A DNA stretch of 64,000 nt from Novosphingobium chloroacetimidivorans (GCF_014204535.1 NZ_JACHLR010000008.1:124001-188000), one strand, 5' to 3'. Numbered from the stretch's first letter, positions 16,952 to 26,113 are shown. Notes: generated by a model not told the origin, from the sequence alone. Program-made: numbers and translations.

Positions 16952-17019
16952 CCCGGTCGCGCGCTGGTCCGGACTCCTGTTTTTCTATGGTAATCAGGGA
17001 ATTGACCTAAGTGTGTTCA

Positions 17020-17044
17020 GGAACCTTCGCCGCGTAGCGTGGTT
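17020..17044 (+). promoter_or_regulatory. EcfG-type general stress promoter
   Basis: GGAAC at 17020-17024, a 16-base spacer, then GGTT (17041-17044). This fits GGAAC-N16/17-cGTT and sits 33 bp before the ATG of the small protein at 17077. Confidence 0.5.
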
Positions 17045-17076
17045 GTAGCTGCAAGGACGAAGAGGAGCCTGAGACC

Positions 17077-17376
17077 ATGCACGCCGTGACGGACGCCGAT
17101 CGGGAAGCCGCCGAGGAACTGCGGGTGCTGCTGGCCGAGGTGTCGGGCTTCTGGCATACGCATGGAGACACCGGTCCGATCTGCATGGCGCTTGCCCGCC
17201 ATCGCGAGCTTGCGGAGCGTCGTTTGCTGGAGAACATGGAGCAGCCGGCTCAGCGTCCCTCGGTAATATCCGTGCTCCAGCCCGCCCGCGAACCCGCCGT
17301 GGGCGTGAGAGAAGCGCCACTCCGGCGTCAGGTGCGCTCCGTCGCCATCGACCGCCACGCGGTCGCGGCGGGCTAA
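17077..17376 (+). CDS. Small hypothetical protein
   Basis: 99 residues, ATG with AGGAG upstream. The first 55 residues look like a soluble helical segment (ADREAAEELRVLLAEVSGFW); the C-terminal part is basic and probably disordered. No signal peptide or known motif is seen. It lies behind an EcfG-like promoter and ends 2 bp before the convergent end of cobU. The ribosome-binding site and promoter support a real gene; the function is unknown. Confidence 0.55.
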   Translation: MHAVTDADREAAEELRVLLAEVSGFWHTHGDTGPICMALARHRELAERRLLENMEQPAQRPSVISVLQPAREPAVGVREAPLRRQVRSVAIDRHAVAAG

Positions 17377-17378
17377 AT

Positions 17379-17912
17379 TCAACGCTGCATCGCCGATGGC
17401 TCGGCGCATTTGAGTTGCAGCGGCAAACCGGCGGTGACCAGGACGACCTCACCAGCCACCGAGGCCAATTGCTGGTGCAGCCAGCCCGCATGATCGCGAA
17501 ACCGTCGCGCGAGTGCGTTCATGGGGACGATACCGCCACCCACTTCGTTTGAGACGATCGTCAGCGGCGCTGAGCATACCCGAATCGCGGCCATCAAATC
17601 TGCCGTTGCCGCGGCGATGTCCGCATCGGCATGCATCAGGTTCGAGAGCCACAAGGTCATGCAATCGATCAGAATGGCTTCGCACTCGCGGCTGGCGTGC
17701 TCGATGGCGTCGCACAGCGCGATTGGCGCCTCGTAGGCCGTCCAGCGCGGCCCTCTATCGGCGCGATGGCGCGCGATGCGATCGGCCAACTCGTCGTCTT
17801 GGGCCTGCGCCGTCGCGATGAAGGCGAGCTTGCCGGGCAGCACCTCGACGCGCTGCTGCGCATACCGGCTCTTGCCAGAGCGTGCGCCGCCGATGACGAA
17901 GAGTGATCGCAT
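17379..17912 (-). CDS. cobU: Adenosylcobinamide kinase / adenosylcobinamide-phosphate guanylyltransferase
   Basis: 177 residues. The start GGARSGKSRYAQ is the CobU P-loop and RIARHRADRGPRW carries the guanylylated His. The enzyme phosphorylates adenosylcobinamide and transfers GMP to give adenosylcobinamide-GDP, the acceptor for CobS. It is the last gene of the nine-gene riboswitch-led operon; its ATG overlaps the cobQ stop (TGATG). It is called cobP in Pseudomonas-style naming. Confidence 0.93.
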   Translation of the reverse strand: MRSLFVIGGARSGKSRYAQQRVEVLPGKLAFIATAQAQDDELADRIARHRADRGPRWTAYEAPIALCDAIEHASRECEAILIDCMTLWLSNLMHADADIAAATADLMAAIRVCSAPLTIVSNEVGGGIVPMNALARRFRDHAGWLHQQLASVAGEVVLVTAGLPLQLKCAEPSAMQR

Positions 17913-19369
17913 CAGCCAGCTTGCCTCGCCAGAGCAATCAGTGCGTCGATGTCCAGGCACTCCTCCAGATTGCATGCCAGTTCATCGAGCGCTTCGTCCA
18001 CGATGCGGTGGTGATCGTTCGCGTCGCTCGCCGCACCGATCCGGCTCAGCAAGGCGCGCCTCAATTCGCCCGAGGCCAACAAGCCGTGGCAGTAGGTCCC
18101 CACCACAAGCCCATCAGCGGTAATCGTGCCGTCACGTCGCCCGCCGTCGAGCGCTGCGAAGGACGGTGCCTGCGCGGGAAGAACCGTCGTACCCATATGC
18201 ATCTCGTACCCGTCGAAGGCCGCGCCGAGTGCCATGCCGGTCACACGCTGCAGCGTCTTGCGCTCACCCAGCACGGTTTCTCCATCCAGCAAGGCGAGCC
18301 CCCGAACGCTGCTCGGCACACCTTCGATGCCCAGCGGATCGGAGATCGTCTGCCCCAGCATCTGGTACCCGGCGCAGATCCCCAGGATCATGCCACCGCG
18401 CCGATGGTGCGACAGGATGTCGATGTCCCACCCTTGCGCCCGCACGAAGTGCATGTCGGCGATCGTGGCCTTGGAGCCGGGCAGCACGATCAGCGCTGCT
18501 TCGGCAGGGATGGCCTGGCCGGGTGGCACCATGACGAGGTCGACTTCGGGCTCGGCCTTCAGCGGGTCGAGGTCGTCGAAGTTGGCGATGCGCGGCAGCA
18601 TCGGGCAGGCGACGACGATCCGTCCGCTGTTGCGCCGCAGGCCGCGATCGAGCACCACCGCGTCTTCGCTGGGCAGGCGAGCGATGGCGGATAGCCAGGG
18701 CACCAGTCCGAAACCGCGCCAGCCGGTGCGCTGTTCTATGGCGGCATAGCCATCGGTGAAGAGGGCCGGATCGCCCCGGAACTTGTTGACGATGAAGCCG
18801 TGGATCATGGCTGCGTCTTCCGGATCGACGACGGCGCGGGTGCCGACCAGCGAGGCGATCACTCCACCCCGATCGATGTCGCCGACCAGCACGACCGGCA
18901 CTTGTGCGGCCCGCGCAAAGCCCATGTTGGCGATGTCGCCCTCGCGCAAGTTGATCTCGGCCGGCGAGCCGGCACCCTCGACCACCACGATATCGCACCG
19001 GGTCCGCAACCGCTCCCAGCTTTGCAGCACGTCGGCCAGGAGGTTGCGGCGGCCTTCGCGGAAGTTGGCCGAACCCAGCGTGCCGCGCACCTGGCCGTGG
19101 ACGATCAACTGGGAGGTGCGATCCGCTTGCGGCTTGAGCAGGACGGGGTTCATGTCGGTATGCGGCTCGACCCGCGCGGCCAGAGCCTGCAGCGCCTGCG
19201 CGCGCCCGATCTCGCCGCCATCGACGGTGACCGCCGCGTTGTTCGACATGTTCTGTGGCTTGAACGGGAGGACACTCAGGCCGCGATTAGCGAGCGCGCG
19301 GCACAAGCCGGCGACCAGCACCGACTTGCCGACGTCCGAGCCGGTCCCCTGCAGCATCACGGCAGCCAT
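17912..19369 (-). CDS. cobQ: Cobyric acid synthase, glutamine-hydrolysing
   Basis: 485 residues. The N-terminal DTBS-like ATPase domain starts MLQGTGSDVGKS and continues KPQNMSNNA, a CobQ signature. The C-terminal type-1 glutamine amidotransferase domain has the nucleophile Cys in GICAGYQMLG and His in GTYCHGLL. It amidates carboxyl groups b, d, e and g of adenosylcobyrinate a,c-diamide. The ATG at 19369 overlaps the cbiB end by 13 bp; a longer upstream open frame has no family similarity. It is called cbiP in Salmonella naming. Confidence 0.95.
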   Translation of the reverse strand: MAAVMLQGTGSDVGKSVLVAGLCRALANRGLSVLPFKPQNMSNNAAVTVDGGEIGRAQALQALAARVEPHTDMNPVLLKPQADRTSQLIVHGQVRGTLGSANFREGRRNLLADVLQSWERLRTRCDIVVVEGAGSPAEINLREGDIANMGFARAAQVPVVLVGDIDRGGVIASLVGTRAVVDPEDAAMIHGFIVNKFRGDPALFTDGYAAIEQRTGWRGFGLVPWLSAIARLPSEDAVVLDRGLRRNSGRIVVACPMLPRIANFDDLDPLKAEPEVDLVMVPPGQAIPAEAALIVLPGSKATIADMHFVRAQGWDIDILSHHRRGGMILGICAGYQMLGQTISDPLGIEGVPSSVRGLALLDGETVLGERKTLQRVTGMALGAAFDGYEMHMGTTVLPAQAPSFAALDGGRRDGTITADGLVVGTYCHGLLASGELRRALLSRIGAASDANDHHRIVDEALDELACNLEECLDIDALIALARQAG

Positions 19370-20355
19370 TTGACATCTCCTGTCACGATTGGGGCCGCCA
19401 CGATCGAGGCCGTCGCGAACCAGGCCAGGCCGCACGCGCGAACGAAGATGTGGCGCGCTCGCCGCATCGCACCAAGGTCCGCCTCGACACCATCGCCGAT
19501 CCACGGCTTGTCGGCCAGCACATCGTCGTAAAGCAAGGGGCCGGCCAGGCGCACGTTCAGCGCTCCGGCCATGGCTGCCTCGGGCCAGCCGGCGTTGGGT
19601 GAGGCATGCCGGGCGTGGTCGCCCCAGAGCGTGCGCCAGCCGCCTGCGCCAGCCAGACAGATCAGCGCTCCCGACAGGCGAGCCGGCACCAGGTTTGCCA
19701 CGTCGTCGATGCGCGCGGCAGCCCAGCCATAGGCACGCAGCGACTCTTCGGGGTGGCCGATGAGGCTGTCCGCGGTGTTGATCGCCTTGTAGGCCCACGC
19801 ACCCGGAAGCCCAACCACGAGGAGCCAGAACAGCGGCGCGATGACGCCGTCGCAGAAGCTTTCGGCCAGGCTCTCGATGGCTGCGCGGGCGATGCCGGGT
19901 TCGTCCAGCCCTGCCGTGTCGCGCCCGACGATCATGCTGACGGCCGCGCGCGCAGCCGGCAGGTCATGGTGCGCCAGCGCGTGCTCGATCGGGCGATAGT
20001 GGTCGAACAAGCTACGCTGTGCGAGCGCTGGCCAAGCGGCCAGAGCCACCAACGGCCAAGCCCAGCGGCCGGCGAGTTGACGGATCCCGCACTCCAGCAG
20101 CATGGCGGCGGCGGCGCTGAACGCGACCAGGATCGCCACGGACGCGAGGCCGAGCAGCCTGCGCGTTCGCGTGCTGTTGCCCGGCTTGTTCCATCGCTTC
20201 TCCAGGCACCCGATGACGCGAGCGAATGCGCCCACGGGATGGCCGATCCGTCGGTACAGCCTTGCCGGCCAGCCCAGCGCGGCGTCGATCGCCAGCGCGA
20301 CGAGGGCAATGGGTTCAGCCACGAGCAAGCGCTCTATCCAGCCTTGCGAGGGCAT
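19357..20355 (-). CDS. cbiB: Adenosylcobinamide-phosphate synthase (CbiB/CobD)
   Basis: 332 residues, several membrane helices. Family landmarks are DAALGWPARLYRRIGHPVGAF near the N-terminus, ESLAESFCDGVIAPLFW in the middle and the end region ASPNAGWPEAAMAGALNVRL. The enzyme joins aminopropanol phosphate to adenosylcobyric acid at the inner membrane. The start overlaps the end of the decarboxylase gene by 41 bp, so a later start is possible, but the N-terminal similarity begins immediately. Confidence 0.94.
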   Translation of the reverse strand: MPSQGWIERLLVAEPIALVALAIDAALGWPARLYRRIGHPVGAFARVIGCLEKRWNKPGNSTRTRRLLGLASVAILVAFSAAAAMLLECGIRQLAGRWAWPLVALAAWPALAQRSLFDHYRPIEHALAHHDLPAARAAVSMIVGRDTAGLDEPGIARAAIESLAESFCDGVIAPLFWLLVVGLPGAWAYKAINTADSLIGHPEESLRAYGWAAARIDDVANLVPARLSGALICLAGAGGWRTLWGDHARHASPNAGWPEAAMAGALNVRLAGPLLYDDVLADKPWIGDGVEADLGAMRRARHIFVRACGLAWFATASIVAAPIVTGDVKWLP

Positions 20356-21280
20356 CCGTGCCGCCGGGCAAGCCGAAGCGGAGAAGGCATGGCTGATCGG
20401 CGAACGGGCGCGTGAGGATTTGTTGCCGGGCCAGCGCGGTGAACAGTTCCTGCGCGTTCGGCGTCTCCACCAGCCTGAACAGCGGACAGGCGCCCCGCGC
20501 GTGGAGGCCGTGCCGCTCCAGCATCGCGTCGAGGTTGTCTGCTGTCGTCGTTAGCAACGCCCGGGTGCGTGCGATCCAGGCGTCATCCCCGTAGGCCGGC
20601 GTACCGAAGCTCAGCGCCGCGGCGCACACCGGCCACTCGCCCTGCAAGCGGCGCGTTTCGTCGAGCACCTGCCCTGGAGCCAGGACGAAGCCGAGCCGCA
20701 CGCCGGCGAGGCCAAAGAACTTGCCGAAGGATCGGGTGACGATCAGCCGGCGCCCGTCCGTGACAAGGTCGGCCACGCTCCGGTCCGGTGCGCAGTCGAC
20801 GAAGGCTTCGTCGACAATGAGCCAGCCGCCTCTCTCTTCCTGCTGCGCCAGCGCGGCCATCAGGTCCTGCCGGGACGTGAGCGCACCATCGGGATTGTTG
20901 GGATTGCCAATCACGAGCACACTCGCCTCGCGATCGGCTGCGCCCGGCCTGAAAGCGTCGATGTGCGTGCTGTAGCAAGGCCGGCGGTGCTCGCCCGGCA
21001 AGCGCAGGATGTGACCCAGTGCCCGCAAGCCCGCTTCGCTGCCCGGCACGGCTAGGCAAAGTTGGGGGGCTACACCGAAGTGGCGCGCAGCCGTCCGCTC
21101 GAGTTCTGCCAGAGCGGAAGGATCGGGCAGGGCTTGCCAGTCTATGGTGGCGTTCGCAGGCGGCGACCACGCATCCGGGTTGATGCCGGTCGACAGATCC
21201 AGCCAGTCCCCCGGCGCACCACCGAATCGCGCGCGTGCATCGGACAGGCGTCCGCCGTGATGCGTGTGCATCGAGGTCAT
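20315..21280 (-). CDS. cobD: Threonine-phosphate decarboxylase (PLP enzyme)
   Basis: 321 residues, fold-type I aminotransferase family. The N-terminus HHGGRLSDARARFG and DLSTGINPDAW are typical; GNPNNPDG and SFGKFFGLAGVRLGF carry the cofactor-binding residues and the PLP lysine. It makes (R)-1-amino-2-propanol O-phosphate from L-threonine phosphate for CbiB. The name follows Salmonella usage; in Pseudomonas/Rhodobacter naming it is cobC. The start overlaps the cobS stop region on the other side as ATGA. Confidence 0.92.
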   Translation of the reverse strand: MTSMHTHHGGRLSDARARFGGAPGDWLDLSTGINPDAWSPPANATIDWQALPDPSALAELERTAARHFGVAPQLCLAVPGSEAGLRALGHILRLPGEHRRPCYSTHIDAFRPGAADREASVLVIGNPNNPDGALTSRQDLMAALAQQEERGGWLIVDEAFVDCAPDRSVADLVTDGRRLIVTRSFGKFFGLAGVRLGFVLAPGQVLDETRRLQGEWPVCAAALSFGTPAYGDDAWIARTRALLTTTADNLDAMLERHGLHARGACPLFRLVETPNAQELFTALARQQILTRPFADQPCLLRFGLPGGTDALARLDRALARG

Positions 21281-21987
21281 GCCGCGAACGCCAGCGCGGC
21301 AAGCATGGCGGTTTCCACCAGCTCGATCCCGGCGCCATGACCATCACCCGAGATGCCGCCGATCCGCTGGCGCAACCACCACCCCCACAGCGCGAAGGCT
21401 GGCAGCGCCAAGAGGGAGGCGGGCGCCAGGGCGGCTCCCATGGCTCCCAGAACGAGCAGCCAGGAGCCGGCGGCGCTCCAACTCGCACCGGCGCCGAACG
21501 TGCTGCCCAGGCCCTGGTGCAAGGGTGGCAGGGTCAGCGTCCAGAGCAGGGGACCGACCCGGGCGGTCGTGGGGATCAGGATCAGCGGCAGGAGCGGCCC
21601 CTCGAGCGCAAGGCGGCACAGCACCAGCTTGGAAACGAGTTGCAATGCGATGGCGACCACGCCGAAGCTGCCGATGTGAGGGTCGGCGAGGACCGTGGAA
21701 ATGCGGCTGCGGTCACCGTGCGCAGCGCCAGCGGCGTCGGCGATGTCGCCCAGCCCGTCGAGGTGCAGCGCGCCCGTGATCGCCACCCAGGCCAGCAGTG
21801 CGAGCAGGGCGCCGGCCCAGGAGTCACTTTGCAGGCCGATCCACCCGGCCGCAGCCACGCAGGCGCCGATAACGATGCCGGCTGCTGGAAACCATCGGAT
21901 CGCCGCAGCCATGTGACGCGGCTCTGCGGCGAATTGCGGCAGGGGCAGGCGCGTCATGAACTGGAGGGCAAGAACGAGCGCCTTCAT
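21277..21987 (-). CDS. cobS: Adenosylcobinamide-GDP ribazoletransferase
   Basis: 236 residues, multi-pass inner-membrane protein. The N-terminus ALQFMTRLPLP and the catalytic acidic motif GALHLDGLGDIADA are diagnostic. It joins adenosylcobinamide-GDP with alpha-ribazole (phosphate) to finish the cobalamin nucleotide loop. ATGA overlaps link it to both neighbours. It is called cobV in Pseudomonas naming. Confidence 0.94.
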   Translation of the reverse strand: MKALVLALQFMTRLPLPQFAAEPRHMAAAIRWFPAAGIVIGACVAAAGWIGLQSDSWAGALLALLAWVAITGALHLDGLGDIADAAGAAHGDRSRISTVLADPHIGSFGVVAIALQLVSKLVLCRLALEGPLLPLILIPTTARVGPLLWTLTLPPLHQGLGSTFGAGASWSAAGSWLLVLGAMGAALAPASLLALPAFALWGWWLRQRIGGISGDGHGAGIELVETAMLAALAFAA

Positions 21988-22553
21988 GCTGCCGGTCCGT
22001 GCAACGCGATGACTTGCCCCGACCCATCCGGCCAGATGCGCACGGTCAAAAGTGCGCGGTAGGGCAGGTCGATTGCCCAGACGCCGCGATGATCGAGGCC
22101 GGTCAGCGCCGACACGGCGGCGCGCATCGCCCCCGCATGGGTGACGACGAGAGTCTGGCTGGCAAGTGTCTCAAGTGCGGCGGCTATTCGCGCTCGCAGG
22201 CAGGACCAACGCTCGCCGCCCGGCGGAGCATGGGCTTCCGGGTCGGCCCAGAAGCGCTGGAGAGCTTCCCTGTCGACATCTTCGGGCACAAGCCCGTCCC
22301 AGGCCCCGAAGTCCAACTCGCGCCAGCGTGGATCGAGGGTGAGCGGCAAGTCCAGCCGCTGGGCGAGCGTGGCCGCCTGATGTGCCGCGCGGCTGAGGTC
22401 CGAGGTGACGATCTCCGTCAGCGGCAGCGCGCAGGCGAGCGCAAGCATGCGCGGGCAGTCCGCGGTCATCGCGGGCTCGTCGCTGTGGCCGAGGAGCAAC
22501 CCGGTGCGCGCCGGCGGGCCATGGCGCAGGAGATGGAGGATGCGTTCGCTCAC
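21984..22553 (-). CDS. cobC: Histidine-phosphatase family protein, alpha-ribazole phosphatase type
   Basis: 189 residues from a GTG that overlaps the cobT stop (GTGA). The RHG motif (HLLRHGPPARTG) carries the phosphorylated His; Glu in RELDFGAWDG and His in VVTHAGAMRA complete the site. CobC removes phosphate from alpha-ribazole phosphate or adenosylcobalamin phosphate. The assignment to that substrate rests on operon position between cobT and cobS; the family is broad. Confidence 0.85.
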   Translation of the reverse strand: MSERILHLLRHGPPARTGLLLGHSDEPAMTADCPRMLALACALPLTEIVTSDLSRAAHQAATLAQRLDLPLTLDPRWRELDFGAWDGLVPEDVDREALQRFWADPEAHAPPGGERWSCLRARIAAALETLASQTLVVTHAGAMRAAVSALTGLDHRGVWAIDLPYRALLTVRIWPDGSGQVIALHGPAA

Positions 22554-23566
22554 CCGGCTCTCGCCACGGCGGCTTGCGCGAAAGTGGCCATGCGATCGTG
22601 GGTCGCCAATGCTGCACGGACGAGCGGCACGGCAAGTGCAGCACCGCTGCCTTCGCCCAGACGCATGTCGAGACGTAGCAGGGGTTCCAGTCCAAGGCAG
22701 TCCAGCAGCAGCTGGTGCGCCGCTTCGGCCGAACAATGGGCGGCGAGGCAGTGCCAGGTGAACTGCGGATGCTGCGCAGCAATCGGGGCGATCGCGGCGC
22801 AAGTGATGAAGCCGTCGAGCAGAACGGGAATCCGCCTCAGCCGGGCTGCGAGCATGGCTCCGGCCATGGCCGCGATCTCCCGCCCGCCGAGCCGGCGCAG
22901 CATCTCGAACGGATCGGAACAATGTGGCCGATGCAGAGCCAGAGCCTGGTCGACGGCATCGATCTTGCGCGCAAGTCCTGCGCCATCCACGCCCGTGCCC
23001 TGGCCGCACCATTGCGCCGCATCGCCCCCGAAGGCTGCGGCACACAGGGCGGCAGCGGGCGTGGTACTGCCGATACCCATCTCGCCGACGACGAGCAGCT
23101 GCGTGTCGGAAGACACCACTGCCGCGCCGGCGTTGAGCGCATCGAGGCACTCGGCCTCGCTCATGGCCGCCTCGCTCGCGATGTCGCCGGTGGGGCGATC
23201 GAGATCGAGGGGAACGATCGTCAGCTTCGCGCCGGCCGCCTGCGACAACACATTGATCGCCGCGCCGCCGCTCCGGAAATTGTCGACCATCTGCGCCGTG
23301 ACCTCGGCAGGGAAGGCGCTGACGCCTCTGGCCGCTACGCCATGGTTGCCCGCGAACACGGTGGCGCACACGCGATCGAGCTTCGGTCTGGGATCGTCCT
23401 GCCAGCCCGCCATGAAGACGGCGATCTCCTCCAGCCGTCCGAGCGAACCGGCAGGCTTGGTGAGTTCCGCCTGCCGCTCTCGCGCGGCGCGCGCTGCCGC
23501 ATCGGATGCAATCGGCATGTTCGAGATCGCATGGAGGAACGCGGAGCGGTCGGCGAAGGCAATCAT
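22550..23566 (-). CDS. cobT: Nicotinate-nucleotide:DMB phosphoribosyltransferase
   Basis: 338 residues. Family motifs: KPAGSLGRLEEIA near the N-terminus, FAGNHGVAARGVSAFP, EMGIGSTTPAAAL and the end motif MRLGEGSGAALA with the catalytic Glu. It activates the lower ligand (normally 5,6-dimethylbenzimidazole) to alpha-ribazole phosphate. The ATG at 23566 overlaps the DUF1636 gene stop as ATGA. The longer upstream open frame is the DUF1636 shadow. It is called cobU in Pseudomonas naming. Confidence 0.95.
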   Translation of the reverse strand: MIAFADRSAFLHAISNMPIASDAAARAARERQAELTKPAGSLGRLEEIAVFMAGWQDDPRPKLDRVCATVFAGNHGVAARGVSAFPAEVTAQMVDNFRSGGAAINVLSQAAGAKLTIVPLDLDRPTGDIASEAAMSEAECLDALNAGAAVVSSDTQLLVVGEMGIGSTTPAAALCAAAFGGDAAQWCGQGTGVDGAGLARKIDAVDQALALHRPHCSDPFEMLRRLGGREIAAMAGAMLAARLRRIPVLLDGFITCAAIAPIAAQHPQFTWHCLAAHCSAEAAHQLLLDCLGLEPLLRLDMRLGEGSGAALAVPLVRAALATHDRMATFAQAAVARAG

Positions 23567-23970
23567 GTGCACAGGTATCCATCCGGAGGCGTGCGCACGA
23601 TGAAGTGGCCCTTCACGCCCTCGGGCCATTCGGCGTAGCGCACCACGCCTTCCTCGCTGGCGGCATGGCGGGACGCGTAAGTGAGAATGGCCTGGGCCGA
23701 GGCCCGGTCGGGCACGAAGTCGCCCAGCACGTAGCCGACCTTGCCCGGAGCGCGAATGTGCACCGAGCAATGGCGCTGGCACGAGAACAGGCAGGGCATT
23801 TCCTGCACCGCAACACCGGCAAGCTCCGGCTCCTCCGCCTGCACCGCGCGCATCGCGGTTGCAAGCAGCGCGCCGCCGCGCTGCCCGCCTTCGTCCTCGC
23901 GCGCTTCGGCCGAGAAGCGGCAAGTGGAGCAGACCACGACGGCCGCTCCGGGTTCGACCGGTTCCAGCAT
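23563..23970 (-). CDS. DUF1636 metal-binding protein, cobalamin-operon associated
   Basis: 135 residues, cytoplasmic. Cysteines at VVVCSTCRFS and MPCLFSCQRHC form a 2Fe-2S-ferredoxin/thioredoxin-like arrangement, the hallmark of DUF1636, a family repeatedly found in alphaproteobacterial B12 loci. The reaction is unknown; a redox or metal-handling step in corrinoid processing is plausible. It directly abuts btuB (no gap) and overlaps cobT by ATGA, so it is strictly within the riboswitch operon. Confidence 0.85.
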   Translation of the reverse strand: MLEPVEPGAAVVVCSTCRFSAEAREDEGGQRGGALLATAMRAVQAEEPELAGVAVQEMPCLFSCQRHCSVHIRAPGKVGYVLGDFVPDRASAQAILTYASRHAASEEGVVRYAEWPEGVKGHFIVRTPPDGYLCT

Positions 23971-25893
23971 CTAGAAGCGGCTCCTCACCCCGAAGTAGAT
24001 CGTCCGGCCCAGCGAGCCGTAGCCGCTGGTGGTCTGGTAATCCTCATCGGCTACGTTCTCGACGCGTGCCTGGAGCGTCAGCGCCTCGGCCACGCGCCAT
24101 TGCGCGCGCAAGTCTATGAGCCAGTAATCATCCAGCACTTCGGTAGTGCTGGCGCTGTTGAAGGTCTTGCCCGAATACCGCGCGGCGACGCTGGCACGCA
24201 GGCCCGCCGGAAGCTCCACTCCGCCCTCCACGTTGGCCAGGTGGCGCGGTACGCGGGCGAGCTGGCGACCGTAGAACGCGGCGTTGTCGCTGCGGTCCTC
24301 GGCCTTGATCCAGCTGTAGTTGCCCTCGACGAACAGCACGTTCCAGCGCGCCGAGCCGGTCAGTTCCAGGCCGCGGGCGCGTGCCTCCTTGACGTTGGCG
24401 TAGTAGCCGATGCGGCTGGTGGTGGTGCCGGGCACGAAGCACGCTGCGGGCAGCGTACCCCGGGTCGGGCAGTTGGCGAAGTCGATCAGGTTGTCGGTAT
24501 CGCGCTGGAACCACGCGGCCGAGGCACGCAAGATCTGGCCGAAGCGGTGCTCGGCGCCGACTTCCCATCCCTTCGCCTTTTCGGGCGCGAGGTCGGGTGT
24601 GCCGTAGAGGCTGAACAGCTGATAGAGCGACGGTGCCTTGTAGCCCTCGTCGTAGCTGGCGCGCAGTACGGTCGCGCCCTGGTTGGGCGTGTAGGCCGCG
24701 CCGGCGCTGAACACGGTGTTGCCGCCGAAGCGTGACTGGTGGTCGTAGCGCGCACCGGCATTCAGCGTCAGCCCGGTCAGCGGGGTCACGCGGGCCTGTC
24801 CGTAGATGCTGTCCGTGTCGGCCTTGGTCGGCGTCAGCGTGTAGGGCGTCAGCGTGTTGGCGGGCGAGGCGGTGGTCATCCGCTGCTCCTCGCGCTCGGC
24901 GCCGAACACGAGGTCCAGCATCTCGGCGGCGTGGTAAGTGCCCTGGTACTCGTAGCGGCGGACGCGGCCATGCGCATCGAAGTTGATCTGGCGGATGCGG
25001 CGTGCGGGATCGAAGTTCTGCCGGTCGGTCTCGGTCTGCAGCACGGCCAGGCGGTTGACCAGCTTGCCGTCGAGCAGCGCGAAGTTGAGCCCGGCGTAGG
25101 CGGACCACTCCTCGGTGGTGCCATAGACGCGGCTGTCCCCGCTGGTGCCGTCGAACTCGTTGCGAGCGTCGGCCCAGTAGCCGCGCAAGTCGAGACTGAC
25201 GTTGGGTGCCAGGCGCACGGTGGCGGTGCCGCTCGCGGCCTGTCGGGTGAAGCCGTCGTCCTCGGTGCCGTTCGCGCGCGCCGAGATGCCGTCGGTGGTG
25301 AAAGTCGAGCCGGCGACGCGCCAGTCCACGCGCTCGCTGGTGCCGCCGATGCCGGCGCGGGCGGAAACCGTCTCGTGCGTGCCGGCCTCGATGGCCATGC
25401 TGCCCTCGAGCGGCTTCTCGGGCTTGCGGGTCGAGACGTTGACGACGCCTCCGATCGCATCGCTGCCCCACAGGATCGACTGTGGCCCGCGCAGGATCTC
25501 GATCCGCTCGATATCGTCGAGCATCAGGTTGGAGAAGGCGTAGCCGCCGGCAGTGGACGAGGGATCCGCAAGGCGCATGCCGTCGATGACCATGACGGTC
25601 TGGCCCGCATCGGCGCCGCGGATGCGCAGCGAGGTGGCGGTGCCGTAGCCACCGTTGCGCGAGAGGCTGATGCCGGGTGTGCGCAGGAGGATGTCGCCGA
25701 CCGCGATCGGCTGGGCCTTCACGATCGCTTCTTCGTCCAGCACCGTGACACTTGAGGAATTGCGAGCTTGTGCGACCGGCGTGCGAAATGCGGTGACGAC
25801 GATGCTCTGGTCTGGAGCCTCGTCAGCGAGGGCAGGGGAGGCGGCAAGGGTCGAAAGTGCCGACAGGACGGCGAGTGGTACGGTACGGGGCAA
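23971..25893 (-). CDS. btuB: TonB-dependent vitamin B12 receptor
   Basis: 640 residues from TTG 25893. A signal peptide (VPLAVLSALSTLAASPALA) is followed by a TonB-box-like QSIVVTAFR, a plug domain (SLRIRGADAGQTVMVIDGMRL; IEILRGPQSILWGSDAIGGV) and a beta-barrel that ends YFGVRSRF with the terminal Phe of outer-membrane proteins. BtuB identity follows from the upstream cobalamin riboswitch and downstream cob genes. The TTG has AAGAAGGGA about nine bases upstream. An in-frame ATG at 25995 has a stronger AAGGAGG but would add 34 residues with poor codon bias before the signal peptide. Confidence 0.9.
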   Translation of the reverse strand: MPRTVPLAVLSALSTLAASPALADEAPDQSIVVTAFRTPVAQARNSSSVTVLDEEAIVKAQPIAVGDILLRTPGISLSRNGGYGTATSLRIRGADAGQTVMVIDGMRLADPSSTAGGYAFSNLMLDDIERIEILRGPQSILWGSDAIGGVVNVSTRKPEKPLEGSMAIEAGTHETVSARAGIGGTSERVDWRVAGSTFTTDGISARANGTEDDGFTRQAASGTATVRLAPNVSLDLRGYWADARNEFDGTSGDSRVYGTTEEWSAYAGLNFALLDGKLVNRLAVLQTETDRQNFDPARRIRQINFDAHGRVRRYEYQGTYHAAEMLDLVFGAEREEQRMTTASPANTLTPYTLTPTKADTDSIYGQARVTPLTGLTLNAGARYDHQSRFGGNTVFSAGAAYTPNQGATVLRASYDEGYKAPSLYQLFSLYGTPDLAPEKAKGWEVGAEHRFGQILRASAAWFQRDTDNLIDFANCPTRGTLPAACFVPGTTTSRIGYYANVKEARARGLELTGSARWNVLFVEGNYSWIKAEDRSDNAAFYGRQLARVPRHLANVEGGVELPAGLRASVAARYSGKTFNSASTTEVLDDYWLIDLRAQWRVAEALTLQARVENVADEDYQTTSGYGSLGRTIYFGVRSRF

Positions 25894-26113
25894 GACGTGT
25901 GTCCCTTCTTGCAAACGGCTTCGGACCCGGCCGGTCGATCCGTTGCAAGAAGGCGTGCGCGCGAGAGCCGACGCAGCAAGGCGAGGGCACGACATGACGC
26001 CTCCTTGCGCGGGATCACCCGGCAAGGCGGTTGCTGTCGTTGCGCGAGGGATGACCCTTGCCGAAAGGCAAGGGACCTCGAACACCCGGTGCACCCTGCC
26101 CGGATGAAGAACG

